Assembly (NCBI RefSeq): GCF_025979885.1
Contig: NZ_CP110139.1
Span: 3,115,501-3,179,500, forward strand
Reading direction: 5' to 3'
DNA length: 64,000 bases
Source of the DNA: Hymenobacter sp. YIM 151500-1
Lineage (GTDB): Bacteria > Bacteroidota > Bacteroidia > Cytophagales > Hymenobacteraceae
Shown: positions 49,711 to 57,840 of the stretch, in pieces
Layout of the letters: each line of letters begins with the position of its first letter
Numbering within the stretch: position 1 is the first letter of the stretch
Program-made: the position numbers and the translations under genes
Notes under the pieces: model-generated
What the model was told of the DNA's origin: nothing
The model's database searches: none
The model's input: the letters and a program-made list of their open reading frames with translations, nothing else

Positions 49711-51771
49711 ATGACCCTCTCCCTTATCCTGCGGCGGCCTTCGTGGCTGCTGGCACCGGCTCTGCTGCTAACCCTGGCCGCCTGCAACTCCGGCGGCAAG
49801 TCTACCTCCGCCCGGCCCGACCTGCTCCGGGCCAACCTCGACACCACCGTTCATCCCGGCAACGACTTCTATACCTACGCCAACGGCGCCTGGTTTAAGA
49901 AGCACCCCATTCCGGCTTCCGAAAGCAACTGGGGCATTGGCAAAGAGGTACAGAATGAGGTGTACGCCCGCCTGCGCAAGCTCAACGAAGATGCCGCCCG
50001 CAGCCAGGCCGCGCCCGGCTCGGTGCAGCAGAAAATCGGTGACTTCTGGGCCACGGGCATGGACTCGGCGGCTATCAACCGCCAGGGCCTGGCCCCGCTG
50101 CAAGCCGAGCTAAACCGCCTGCAAGCCCTGCAAACCACGGCCGATGTGCAGGCCGCCATTGCCCGCCTGCGCCCCCTGGGCGTGAGCACCGTGGTGGGCG
50201 CCTACGTGGGCCAGGACGCCAAAAACAGCGACAAGATGACCTTGCAGCTCTGGCAAACCGGCCTGGGCCTGCCCAACCGCGACTACTACTTCAACAAGGA
50301 TACGCGCACCACCAACATCCGCAAGGAATACGGCCGGCACCTAGCCACGATGTTTGGGCTGATGGGCCAGGACGCCGCCGCGGCCCAGGCCAACGCCCGG
50401 CGCGTGCTACAGCTGGAAACCCAGCTGGCCGGCGCCTCCCGCAAGCTCGAAGCCCTGCGCGACCCGTACGCCAACTACCACAAAATGGCCGTGGCGGGCC
50501 TCGACCAGCTGACGCCTGGCTTGAGCTGGAAGCCCTGGCTAACCCAGATGGAGCTGGCCAAGGTGGACACGGTGATTGTGGGCCAGCCGGAGTTCTACCG
50601 CGAAGCCGGCCGCCTGCTCCGCTCGGCACCTATCGAGGACTGGCGGGCCTACTTGCAGTGGCAGCTGGTGCACGCCTACGCCTCCACGCTGAGCAAGCCG
50701 TTTGATGACGAAAACTTCCGCTTCTACGGCACCGTCCTACAAGGCGCCAAAGAGCAGCGCCCCCGCTGGAAACGGGTGCTCGACGCCGAGGAAGAAGCCA
50801 TGGGCGAGGTGCTGGGCCAGCAGTTTGTGAAAGAATACTTCCCGCCCGCCACCAAAAAGCGCTACGAAGACCTGACCGAAAACGTGGTGGTGGCCTTCCG
50901 GGAGCATATTCAGCGGCTCGACTGGATGAGCGACTCCACCAAGCAGAAAGCCCTGGCCAAGCTCAACAAGATTCGGCGCAAGGTGGGCTACCCCGACAAG
51001 TGGAAAGACTACTCCACGCTGGAAATCAAGCGCGACTCGTACGCCCAGAACATGATGCGCGCCAACCAGTGGGCCTACCGCCACAACCTGAGCAAGCTGG
51101 GCAAACCCGTAGACCGGGAGGAGTGGGAAATGACGCCCCAGACCTACAACGCCTACTACAACCCCTCCAACAACGAGATTGTGCTGCCGGCCGCCATCTT
51201 CGCCATTCCGGGCCTGCCCGACGCCGAGGCCGACGACGCCACCATCTACGGCTACGCCGGGGCCTCCACCATCGGCCACGAGCTGACCCACGGCTTCGAC
51301 GACGAAGGCAGCCAGTTTGACGAGCGGGGCAACCTGCGCAACTGGTGGAGCAAGCAGGACCGCCGGCAGTTTCAGCAGCGCGTAAACCGCATCGTGCGCC
51401 AGTTCAACGGCTATACCGTGCTCGACTCTCTGCACATCAACGGCAAAGCCACGGCCGGCGAAAACATAGCCGACCTGGGCGGCATCGTCATTGCCCTGGA
51501 TGCCTTCAAGAAAACCGAGCAGTACAAGAAAGGCGAGAAGCTGGGCGGCCTGACGCCGGTGCAACGCTACTTCCTGGGCTACGCCCTGGGCTGGCAAACC
51601 CACCAGCGCGACGAGCGCCTGGCCCAGGCCATCCTCACCGACGTGCACTCCCCGGCCCAGTTCCGCGTCAACGGCCCCTTGGCCGACGTGCCCGAGTTCT
51701 ACGAGGCCTTCGGGGTGAAGCCCACGCACAAGCTGTACCTGTCCGATTCGGCGCGGGTGAAGATTTGGTAA
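49711..51771 (+). CDS. M13-family zinc metallopeptidase (PepO/neprilysin-like)
   Basis: 686 residues. Lipoprotein signal (LTLAACNSGGK). M13 marks in order: VHPGNDFYTYANGAWFKKHP near residue 48, NEIVLPAAIF, the zinc site GHELTHGFDDEG (about 520) and GENIADLGGI (about 583) with the third zinc ligand Glu and Asp; the final KIW matches the C-terminal W of the family. It degrades peptides up to about 30 residues in the envelope. A TACTTTCG box at 49599 could be its promoter. Confidence 0.95.
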   Translation: MTLSLILRRPSWLLAPALLLTLAACNSGGKSTSARPDLLRANLDTTVHPGNDFYTYANGAWFKKHPIPASESNWGIGKEVQNEVYARLRKLNEDAARSQAAPGSVQQKIGDFWATGMDSAAINRQGLAPLQAELNRLQALQTTADVQAAIARLRPLGVSTVVGAYVGQDAKNSDKMTLQLWQTGLGLPNRDYYFNKDTRTTNIRKEYGRHLATMFGLMGQDAAAAQANARRVLQLETQLAGASRKLEALRDPYANYHKMAVAGLDQLTPGLSWKPWLTQMELAKVDTVIVGQPEFYREAGRLLRSAPIEDWRAYLQWQLVHAYASTLSKPFDDENFRFYGTVLQGAKEQRPRWKRVLDAEEEAMGEVLGQQFVKEYFPPATKKRYEDLTENVVVAFREHIQRLDWMSDSTKQKALAKLNKIRRKVGYPDKWKDYSTLEIKRDSYAQNMMRANQWAYRHNLSKLGKPVDREEWEMTPQTYNAYYNPSNNEIVLPAAIFAIPGLPDAEADDATIYGYAGASTIGHELTHGFDDEGSQFDERGNLRNWWSKQDRRQFQQRVNRIVRQFNGYTVLDSLHINGKATAGENIADLGGIVIALDAFKKTEQYKKGEKLGGLTPVQRYFLGYALGWQTHQRDERLAQAILTDVHSPAQFRVNGPLADVPEFYEAFGVKPTHKLYLSDSARVKIW

Positions 51772-51773
51772 GG

Positions 51774-51870
51774 TGTAGCGCGAAGTTGTACTTCGCGAGG
51801 CGCCAGAACGATGCCGTTGGGGGTCGACCTGACAGTGCGGACGCCTCGCGAAGTACAACTTCGCGTTACA
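51774..51870. repeat. REPIN-like palindromic element, copy 5
   Basis: TGTAGCGCGAAGTTGTACTT then CGCGAGG at the left and the exact inverse at the right end around about 40 bases. It begins two bases after the M13 peptidase stop codon. Confidence 0.85.
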
Positions 51871-51890
51871 TTCTCCTATGCCTCCCACCC

Positions 51891-52286
51891 ATGCCTGGCG
51901 AAATCAATCTTGACGTGCTGCTCCGGTCCATGCAGCCCGTGCTGCACCCCGGCGAATACGTGTTCTGCACTCTGGCGCCCGGCCAGCCCGCGCCAGCTGG
52001 ACTCAGCCCCGTAGCCACCTTTCGCGAAGCTGAAGGTCTGACACTTGTTCTACCAACCGCTCAAGCCGAAAAAGCGGGTCTGGCCGGGGTCTATCTGTGT
52101 CGCTGGCTGACGCTCAACGTGCATTCCAGCCTGGAAGCCGTAGGGTTTCTGGCCCGCATCACGGCGCATCTGGCAGCGCACGGCATCAGCGTCAATCCGG
52201 TATCCGCTTTCTACCACGACCACCTGTTTGTGCCTGCCGCCCAGGCCGACGAGGTGCTGCGCCTGCTGGAGGAATTGCGCGGCTAG
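51891..52286 (+). CDS. ACT-domain protein (COG3602-like)
   Basis: 131 residues. Two ACT-like units: PGEYVFCTLAPG...SPVATFREAEGLTLVLP and then LTLNVHSSLEAVGFLARITAHLA with GISVNPVSAFYHDHLFVP. Proteins of this type are small regulators that may bind amino acids; the ligand is unknown. The ATG at 51891 is used; an ATG five codons upstream is out of this frame. Ends at a strong terminator. Confidence 0.85.
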   Translation: MPGEINLDVLLRSMQPVLHPGEYVFCTLAPGQPAPAGLSPVATFREAEGLTLVLPTAQAEKAGLAGVYLCRWLTLNVHSSLEAVGFLARITAHLAAHGISVNPVSAFYHDHLFVPAAQADEVLRLLEELRG

Positions 52287-52309
52287 GCGGCCACGGCAGA
52301 TGTTGTAGA

Positions 52310-52344
52310 AAAGCCGCTTCCGCGTTTGCGGAAGCGGCTTTTTC
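52310..52344 (+). terminator. Rho-independent terminator
   Basis: AAAAGCCGCTTCCGC pairs with GCGGAAGCGGCTTTT and ends in a T run after the ACT-domain gene. Confidence 0.85.
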
Positions 52345-52381
52345 TTGGCGGCGAGTCAGTAAGGGCGGCGCTTTTTGGCAG

Positions 52382-52864
52382 CTACCTTTCCACCCCAGCG
52401 GGCGTAGCGGGCTGAAACCGGGCCAGACCATTGGCGGCAGCGGCTTGCACCTTCCGTTGCAGAAAGCCCGACCAGCCCAGCAGCCAGCCCATCGGCCCCA
52501 GCGCCTGCCGGGCCCAGCGCCAGAAGCTAAACTCGTCGTGGTGGGTACGGATTAGGCCATCCTGAAAGGTAAACCGGGCCCGAACTTGGTTGTGCACCGG
52601 GCGGCCGGTTTGGGAAAACGTGTAGCGGGCCTCCCAGTTGGCAGAGCCGCTGTGCTCCGTAGCCTGAATACCGTCGTAGGATAGGCGCAGGTCATGGCCC
52701 CGTTCGCAGAGCATGCGCCACATCTTCCCGATTGCGGGACCTTGCAGGTGAAAGGCCGCGTCTTCAAAAGTGGCGTCCGGATGGTAACAGGCCGCCATGC
52801 CGGCATAGTCACGGCGCTGAAAAGCCTGGTAGAAGCGGTGGAGCAGTTGTTCGTTTGCGTGCAT
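52382..52864 (-). CDS. NTF2-like (SnoaL-type) protein
   Basis: 160 residues. LLHRFYQAFQRRDYAGMAACYHPDATFEDAAF is the typical opening of SnoaL-like NTF2 folds (key residues F-x-x-x-D and YHPDATFED), followed by VHNQVRARFTFQDGLIRTHHDEF. Members are small pocket enzymes or binding proteins; the substrate is not known. No partner gene; the next gene upstream has its own terminator. Confidence 0.87.
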   Translation of the reverse strand: MHANEQLLHRFYQAFQRRDYAGMAACYHPDATFEDAAFHLQGPAIGKMWRMLCERGHDLRLSYDGIQATEHSGSANWEARYTFSQTGRPVHNQVRARFTFQDGLIRTHHDEFSFWRWARQALGPMGWLLGWSGFLQRKVQAAAANGLARFQPATPAGVER

Positions 52865-52923
52865 AGCAGGTAGGGAGAAAGTGCGAGGAAGGCCGATGGT
52901 GGCCGCCTAAAGGTGCACAAAAA

Positions 52924-52955
52924 ACACTGCCCGCCGGATGGCCGGCGGGCAGTGT
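52924..52955 (-). terminator. Rho-independent terminator
   Basis: ACACTGCCCGCCGG pairs with CCGGCGGGCAGTGT, followed by a T run on the minus strand, after the NmrA-like gene. Confidence 0.85.
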
Positions 52956-52978
52956 CAGCGGGTGAAGCGTGGGGCCTT

Positions 52979-53899
52979 TTAGGCCGGTTGAGCGGCCTGA
53001 GCAGTAGCCTGCCGAAACACCGGCGCAAATACGGTTTGCACAAACTCGTCGAGGGTGGTGGGGGTGGTAGCGGCGGGGGTGCGCGGCTCGTTCACCATCA
53101 CCTTTTCCTCGTTCATGTTGCGCGTCATTTCATCGTAGAGCGTGGCCATGCTTTCGGAGAGGCCGGCTTGCACCATGCCCTGCTTGGCCTGGTCGTAGGG
53201 AAACTGCACGTACTGGAGGTCGGGGCGGCCGATGGCCGGGCCGATGGCGCGGGCGGCGTCCTGCTGGGAGTAGTTCTGCGGGCCCAGCACGTAGTGCACC
53301 GAGCCGGCCTCAAGGTCCCGGTCAAGTAGCTCAGCGGCTTTGGCGGCAATGTCTTTGGTGGCTACCATCGGAAACTTCAGGTCGGGGCGCATGGCTGAGC
53401 CCATAATGCCCATGTGCTGAATCATGCCCACGTTGGCCAGCAGGTTTTCCATGAAGTAGGCCGGCCGCAGGTGAGCTACTTGCAGGCCATCTACGCCATT
53501 GAGGCGGGCTTCCTGATGGTACAGCCCCACTACCGGGCCCGTACCGGCGGGCTGGTCGGCGCCAATGCTGCTCAGGTGCACGGCCTGCCGCAAGCCTGCC
53601 GCGCGCACCGCCTGCACAATAGCCTCGCCTACTTCAGCCTGATAAGCCAGGAAGTCGGGCGTTTGCATGTTGGGCGGAATCATCAGGAACGCCGCGTCGG
53701 CGCCCCGGAGCACCCCGGTTAGGAAGCCGGCGTCGTGCAAGTCGCCGGCCGCGGCTGTGGCGCCGGCCTGGGCCAGGGCGTCGAGGCGGGCGCTGGGCCG
53801 CGCTACGGCCGTGACGCGGTGGCCCCGCCGCAGGAGTTCGTGCACGAGCGAAGTGCCAATGTTGCCGGTAGCGCCGGTTACGACAATGTGCTTTGCCAT
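52979..53899 (-). CDS. NmrA-like NAD(P)-dependent reductase
   Basis: 306 residues. Rossmann start IVVTGATGNIGTSLVHELL (GxxGxxG) then AAAGDLHDAGFLTGVLRGADAAFLM and the NmrA-type MIPPNMQ loop; VHLSSIGAD follows. The catalytic Tyr-x-x-x-Lys of classic short-chain dehydrogenases is not evident (YHQEARL is in its place), as in other NmrA/quinone-oxidoreductase-2 like members. Divergent from an HxlR-type regulator 199 bases away, which probably controls it and senses oxidants or electrophiles. Confidence 0.87.
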   Translation of the reverse strand: MAKHIVVTGATGNIGTSLVHELLRRGHRVTAVARPSARLDALAQAGATAAAGDLHDAGFLTGVLRGADAAFLMIPPNMQTPDFLAYQAEVGEAIVQAVRAAGLRQAVHLSSIGADQPAGTGPVVGLYHQEARLNGVDGLQVAHLRPAYFMENLLANVGMIQHMGIMGSAMRPDLKFPMVATKDIAAKAAELLDRDLEAGSVHYVLGPQNYSQQDAARAIGPAIGRPDLQYVQFPYDQAKQGMVQAGLSESMATLYDEMTRNMNEEKVMVNEPRTPAATTPTTLDEFVQTVFAPVFRQATAQAAQPA

Positions 53900-54031
53900 A
53901 GTCTTTTGAAAGCAAAAATGAGATGAATACGCACCGGGCATGACCCTCACGCCCGGAAAGCTGCTGCACCCTACCAGCCGGTGGTGGCGAGGCGAAGCGG
54001 TACAAAGGAAATGCGTTACCTTTACTTTTAG

Positions 54032-54066
54032 CAAGTACCTACGAAAAAGTACGGCACCTACTTTTT
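54032..54066. promoter_or_regulatory. Candidate HxlR operator
   Basis: GTACCTAC and GCACCTAC are direct repeats about 18 bases apart, with AAAAAGTAC between them. They lie just after a TACCTTTA box (54015-54022) in the divergent gap, a good site for autorepression by the HxlR protein. Confidence 0.3.
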
Positions 54067-54098
54067 TCTCAGAAACACTGATAATCAGGCACTAAAAA

Positions 54099-54497
54099 AT
54101 GAATAAAGTTACCAAGCAGCAGCAAGCCGAAGCCGGTTGGCAGACCCTTACCGAGCTGGGGCCGTTTGATTTCTGTCCCGTACGCACCACCCTCAATGTG
54201 CTGGGCGGCAAGTGGAAGCTCCTCATTCTGAGCAACCTGTTCAGCGGAGCCCGGCGCTACGGGGAACTGCGCCGCCTCCTGCCCGAAATCACGGAGAAGA
54301 TGCTGATTCAGGAATTGCGGGAGCTGGAACTGGACGGCGTGGTGGCCCGCACGGTGTACCAGCAGGTGCCCCCCCGCGTCGAGTATACGCTCACCGAGCA
54401 GGGCCAGCAGGTAGAGCCCTTACTAGGAGCTTTGGTGAAATGGGGCGAGGGTTACCTGCTGCGCGACGGCCGCACCCGCCCAAACTGCCCCAGCTAG
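54099..54497 (+). CDS. HxlR-family transcription regulator
   Basis: 132 residues. FDFCPVRTTLNVLGGKWKLLILSNL is the family opening (Cys then GGKWK), with the winged helix RRYGELRRLLPEITEKML and VARTVYQQVPPRVEYTLTE as recognition helix and wing. The conserved Cys near residue 26 can be a redox or electrophile sensor, as in HypR and YodB. Divergent from the NmrA-like reductase, its likely target. Confidence 0.92.
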   Translation: MNKVTKQQQAEAGWQTLTELGPFDFCPVRTTLNVLGGKWKLLILSNLFSGARRYGELRRLLPEITEKMLIQELRELELDGVVARTVYQQVPPRVEYTLTEQGQQVEPLLGALVKWGEGYLLRDGRTRPNCPS

Positions 54498-54523
54498 CCC
54501 GAGTTGCCTACCAAGAGCTAGAA

Positions 54524-54736
54524 GCTAGTTCCCCTCCTTGGAGAATTCCGCGCATCAAACAACTAGGCCAGGGGCGGTTGACCGGAGCGGGAGGATTGCT
54601 AGCGTTGGTTGCCTCACCCCAACCCCTCTCCGGGAGGGAGGGGCTCTAGTTCTAGTTTTTAGTTTCTAGCTTTTTAGTTGACCTTCTCCCAGCACCAACC
54701 ACGCCTAATCCCTCCTCATTCGAGGAGGAGAACTAG
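54524..54736. repeat. Degenerate CCCCTCC/GGAGGAG repeat cluster
   Basis: Three units: 54524-54582 (CTAGTTCCCCTCCTTGG ... GGCGGTTGACC), 54607-54651 (TCACCCCAACCCCTCTCC) and 54678-54736 (reverse). It belongs to the same family as the copies around the DUF559 gene at 13829. Confidence 0.65.
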
Positions 54737-54814
54737 CCCTAGCTCTAGGCCGCAACGTAGGTCTGTTAACAAGCCTACACAATTCAGTGAAGCTGTTTAG
54801 GAAATTGATAAAAT

Positions 54815-54907
54815 GTCATGCTGAGCTTGTCGAAGCATCTCTCCCGCTTCGTTGCACTGCTAATCAGTTAGGCAGAGGTAGAAATGCTTCGACAGCCTCA
54901 GCATGAC
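54815..54907. repeat. GTCATGCTGAGCTTGTCGAAGC inverted repeat
   Basis: TGTCATGCTGAGCTTGTCGA and TCGACAGCCTCAGCATGACG face each other around AGCATCTCTC and AGAAATGCT arms. Relatives: 48482-48523 and 60826-60921. With the cluster before it, it fills the 533-base gap before the GIN-domain gene. Confidence 0.75.
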
Positions 54908-55030
54908 GTTCCGGTATGTTTTAAAAGACTTCCTACACAATTCAGTATTACTTTCTTACAACACCCAGGCAACGCTTGGGACGGTGGGTTCATCTTTAGG
55001 GCTGATGTTCAACCTAACCCTGCTACCTGC

Positions 55031-55738
55031 ATGAAAACGTTACGCTTGTTTTGGCCTGCTCTGCTGCTGTGCGCAGTGCTTTTGTCGGCTTTTCGGATGG
55101 CCGCCGTCCGCGAAACCCGTTCGGTAGGCTCCTTCACGTCGGTGGGCCTGGCGGGCTCTATGAAGGTAGTGGTGCGGCAGGGCAGCCCGCAGAAAGTGGA
55201 GGTAGAAGGCGAAGCTGAAGACGTGGCCCACGTCGAAACCACCGTCGACAACAACCGCCTGCGCATCAATACCAAGCGCCAGAACGGCACCTGGGGCTAC
55301 CGTTACAAAGGCCCCATCACCGTGTATGTGACTTTGCCAACCGTGCGGAGCCTGGCAGTGAGCGGCTCGGGCAGCCTGCAAGCTCCCGAGGCCCTGCAAG
55401 CCGACGACCTGGATTTGGCCGTCAGTGGCTCCGGCAGCATCAACCTGGCCCGCGTCACGGCCACTAGCATCAGCTCGGCGCTGTCGGGCTCGGGGTCTAT
55501 TGAGGCCTCCGGCGCGGCTCCCCAGCACAACATCAGCGTGAGCGGCTCGGGCGGCGTAAAGGCGCCGAAGCTGGAAAGCAAAACGTGCAGCATCAGCATC
55601 AGCGGGTCGGGCAACTGCCAGGTGCGGGCCACCGAACTGCTGAAAGCCAGCATCATGGGCTCCGGCAACGTGTACGTGAGCGGCAACCCGCAGGTGAAAA
55701 GCTCGGTGATGGGCAGCGGCCGGGTCCGGCAGGAATAG
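55031..55738 (+). CDS. GIN-domain (DUF2807) exported protein
   Basis: 235 residues. Signal-like N-terminus (FWPALLLCAVLLSAFRMA), then RSVGSFTSVGLAGSMKVVVRQG, the family opening, and a right-handed beta-helix built on repeated SGSGS units (VSGSGSLQAP, VSGSGSINLA, LSGSGSIEAS, ISGSGNCQV, MGSGNVYV, MGSGRVRQ). Such proteins are auto-transporter-adhesin-like and envelope located; function unknown. The ATG at 55031 is used. Confidence 0.88.
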   Translation: MKTLRLFWPALLLCAVLLSAFRMAAVRETRSVGSFTSVGLAGSMKVVVRQGSPQKVEVEGEAEDVAHVETTVDNNRLRINTKRQNGTWGYRYKGPITVYVTLPTVRSLAVSGSGSLQAPEALQADDLDLAVSGSGSINLARVTATSISSALSGSGSIEASGAAPQHNISVSGSGGVKAPKLESKTCSISISGSGNCQVRATELLKASIMGSGNVYVSGNPQVKSSVMGSGRVRQE

Positions 55739-55804
55739 CGCGGCGACTTTGCCAACTCGCCCCCTATCCAGGCAACTCGGAAGCACAAACCTAGTTCATT
55801 ACCC

Positions 55805-55862
55805 CTTGAAGCCCCCGCTGCGGCGGCCAGCTCTGCTGGCTAGCTGCGGCGGGGGCTTCAAG
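55805..55862. repeat. Strong hairpin with imperfect core
   Basis: CTTGAAGCCCCCGC pairs with GCGGGGGCTTCAAG around a GCTGGC-rich core. It lies after the GIN-domain gene and may end transcription; the rest of 55739-56023 shows nothing. Confidence 0.6.
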
Positions 55863-56023
55863 TGCTATGCCGGACTGAAGCTGCTTGGTGGTAGTGACCG
55901 GGTGCGGGCATCTCGCGTGCTGGCTAATGGCTGACGCTTGCTCAGCTCAGCACGTGAGGTGCTTCATTCCATTCAGCAGGCTAGTCCTTTGGCTTCCTGT
56001 CCACAGACTTTGGAGCGCAACGC

Positions 56024-56614
56024 CTACCAGTCGAACAGGCCGCGGCGGGGCTGGTCTTTTGTCTTTGACTTAGACTTGCTTTTCGACTTAGACCGGTCTT
56101 TGTCGCCGCCGAACAGGCCATTTAATACGCCATCTTTCTTGTCTTTGATAAAGATGTAGCGCACGGAAAAGGCCGTCGGGAACCGGGCCCAGTCGTCGGA
56201 GTTGAACTCCACGGTGGGCTTGAAGTCGAGGCTGAGCACGAAAGGCACGAAAGCTACTTTGTATTCGATGCCGGCCAGGGCGTCGAGGCCGCCGAAGGTA
56301 CCGGTGTCTTTGTGCCGCCCCAAGTGGCCGCCCGCCCCAAAGTAGTAGTTGAGGCTGGGGCCCAGAATGCCGAAGTGGCGCTCGGCCAGCACCGTGGCGC
56401 TTACCTCACGCGTGCCCACCAGCCCCAGGCCTTCGAGGGTGGTTTTCTCGAAAATCTTCTGCTGCACGGTCAGGCCGTAGTTGTTTTTGCCGAGGCGGAT
56501 GCCGGCGGCGGTGCGGTATTTCTGGGCCTGGGCCGGGGCAGCCAGTAGCGCCACGCCCAGCAGGGCAGCCGCCGCCGCGCCGCGCCGGCCCCGGTAACAA
56601 AAGCGAAACGTCAT
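56024..56614 (-). CDS. Outer-membrane beta-barrel-like protein
   Basis: 196 residues. Basic N-terminus with a signal peptide (LLGVALLAAPAQAQ), then strands YRTAAGIRLGKNNYGLTVQQ, LGPSLNYYFGAGGHLG, GLDALAGIEYKVAFVPF and FSVRYIFIKDK: a small barrel as in PorT/opacity-type proteins. Odd: after the barrel is a charged tail with KSKSKSKSKTKDQPRRG. Function unknown. Divergent from the KAS III-like gene. Confidence 0.75.
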   Translation of the reverse strand: MTFRFCYRGRRGAAAAALLGVALLAAPAQAQKYRTAAGIRLGKNNYGLTVQQKIFEKTTLEGLGLVGTREVSATVLAERHFGILGPSLNYYFGAGGHLGRHKDTGTFGGLDALAGIEYKVAFVPFVLSLDFKPTVEFNSDDWARFPTAFSVRYIFIKDKKDGVLNGLFGGDKDRSKSKSKSKSKTKDQPRRGLFDW

Positions 56615-56771
56615 AATCTTGTAAGAAGGGCGGTTAACTCCGTCCCGGTGAGGCCGTTTGAACGAGCACCATTGCCGCAAAGTACGCGCCACCATCCAAA
56701 AGTACGGCCCGTACGCTGCCGGCCCCTTACCTTGCCCTGCCTTTCCACCCGCCCTTTCCGCTCCACTCCCC

Positions 56772-57719
56772 GTGTACATTCACCACGTTGCGGCCTACCT
56801 GCCCGCCGAAATCATTACCAACGAACATTTTACCCGCCTCAACGGACTTTCGCACGAGTGGATAACGGAGCGCACCGGCATCCGGACCCGGCGCAAAGCA
56901 ACGCCCGGCGAAAACACCAACACCATGGCCGTCGAAGCTACCCGCCGTGCCCTGGCGGGTGCCCCGGCCTTCCCGGCTGCGGACGTTGACCTCATCGTGG
57001 GCGCTACTTACACCCCGCACGACACCATCTACACCGTAGCTCACGCCGTGCAGCGCGAATTGCAGGTGTCTGATATTCCGGTGGTGAGCGTGTCGTCGGC
57101 CTGCTCGTCGCTGCTGAATGCCGTGGAAATTGTGGAAGGCTACTTTGCCTTGGGCAAGGCCCGCCGGGCCCTGGTGGTGGTGAGTGAGCACAATACCGCC
57201 TACAACAACGAGCACGACACCGTGGCGGGCCACCTCTGGGGCGACGGCGCGGCCACTCTGCTGCTGAGCCCGGAGCGCCTCGCTCCCACCGACCTGCACG
57301 TGCGCACCGTACTGACCGGCGGGGCCGGCAACGTGGGCAAGGCCGACGCGTCGGTGACGCTGAAGCCGGTGGAGCGCGGCATTGTAATGCCCCACGGCAA
57401 AGACGTATTCACGCACGCCTGCCAGTACATGTCCCGCGTAACCCAGCAGGTGCTGGAACGCAACGGCCTCTCCGTCGCCGACGTGGCCTACCTGATTCCG
57501 CACCAGGCCAACCTGCGCATTACCCGCAACGTGGTGCAGCAGCTGGGCCTGCCCGAGGAGCGGGCCGTGTCCAACATCGAGGAATTGGGCAACACGGGCT
57601 GCGCCGGTGCCGCCATTGCCCTGGCCGATATCTGGCCCCGCCTCCAGCCCTCCGAGCAGGTGGTCGTCACCGTGTTCGGCGGCGGCTATTCCTACGGAGC
57701 TATGCTGCTGGGGCGGTAA
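56772..57719 (+). CDS. 3-oxoacyl-ACP synthase III-like protein
   Basis: 315 residues from a GTG. Claisen-type condensing enzyme. VSSACSSLLNAVEI holds the active-site Cys (about 110), LIPHQANLRI the His (about 244) and IEELGNTGCAGAAIA the Asn (about 274). Opening YIHHVAAYLPAEIITNEHF and WITERTGIRTRR match FabH-like enzymes. The GTG start at 56772 is preferred because the homologous N-terminus begins there; a longer ATG frame is not family-like. It stands apart from fatty-acid genes, so it may serve a side path rather than housekeeping FabH. Confidence 0.88.
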   Translation: MYIHHVAAYLPAEIITNEHFTRLNGLSHEWITERTGIRTRRKATPGENTNTMAVEATRRALAGAPAFPAADVDLIVGATYTPHDTIYTVAHAVQRELQVSDIPVVSVSSACSSLLNAVEIVEGYFALGKARRALVVVSEHNTAYNNEHDTVAGHLWGDGAATLLLSPERLAPTDLHVRTVLTGGAGNVGKADASVTLKPVERGIVMPHGKDVFTHACQYMSRVTQQVLERNGLSVADVAYLIPHQANLRITRNVVQQLGLPEERAVSNIEELGNTGCAGAAIALADIWPRLQPSEQVVVTVFGGGYSYGAMLLGR

Positions 57720-57737
57720 GTTTTTTAGGTAAGAGCC

Positions 57738-57833
57738 TTTCTCGCGGAGGTTCGCTGAGGTTGACGCAGAGGTCGTCCACTGCGAACCTCCGCGAAACCC
57801 TCTGCGGACCTCTGTGGACCTCTGCGAGAAATT
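57738..57833. repeat. CTCCGCG..CTCTGCGAG repeat, second copy
   Basis: CTCGCGGAGGTTCGCTGAGG at the left and CCTCTGTGGACCTCTGCGAG at the right, with inverse parts between. It fills the gap between two convergent stops (57719 and 57841). Same family as 2241-2326. Confidence 0.65.
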
Positions 57834-57840
57834 GAAACAT

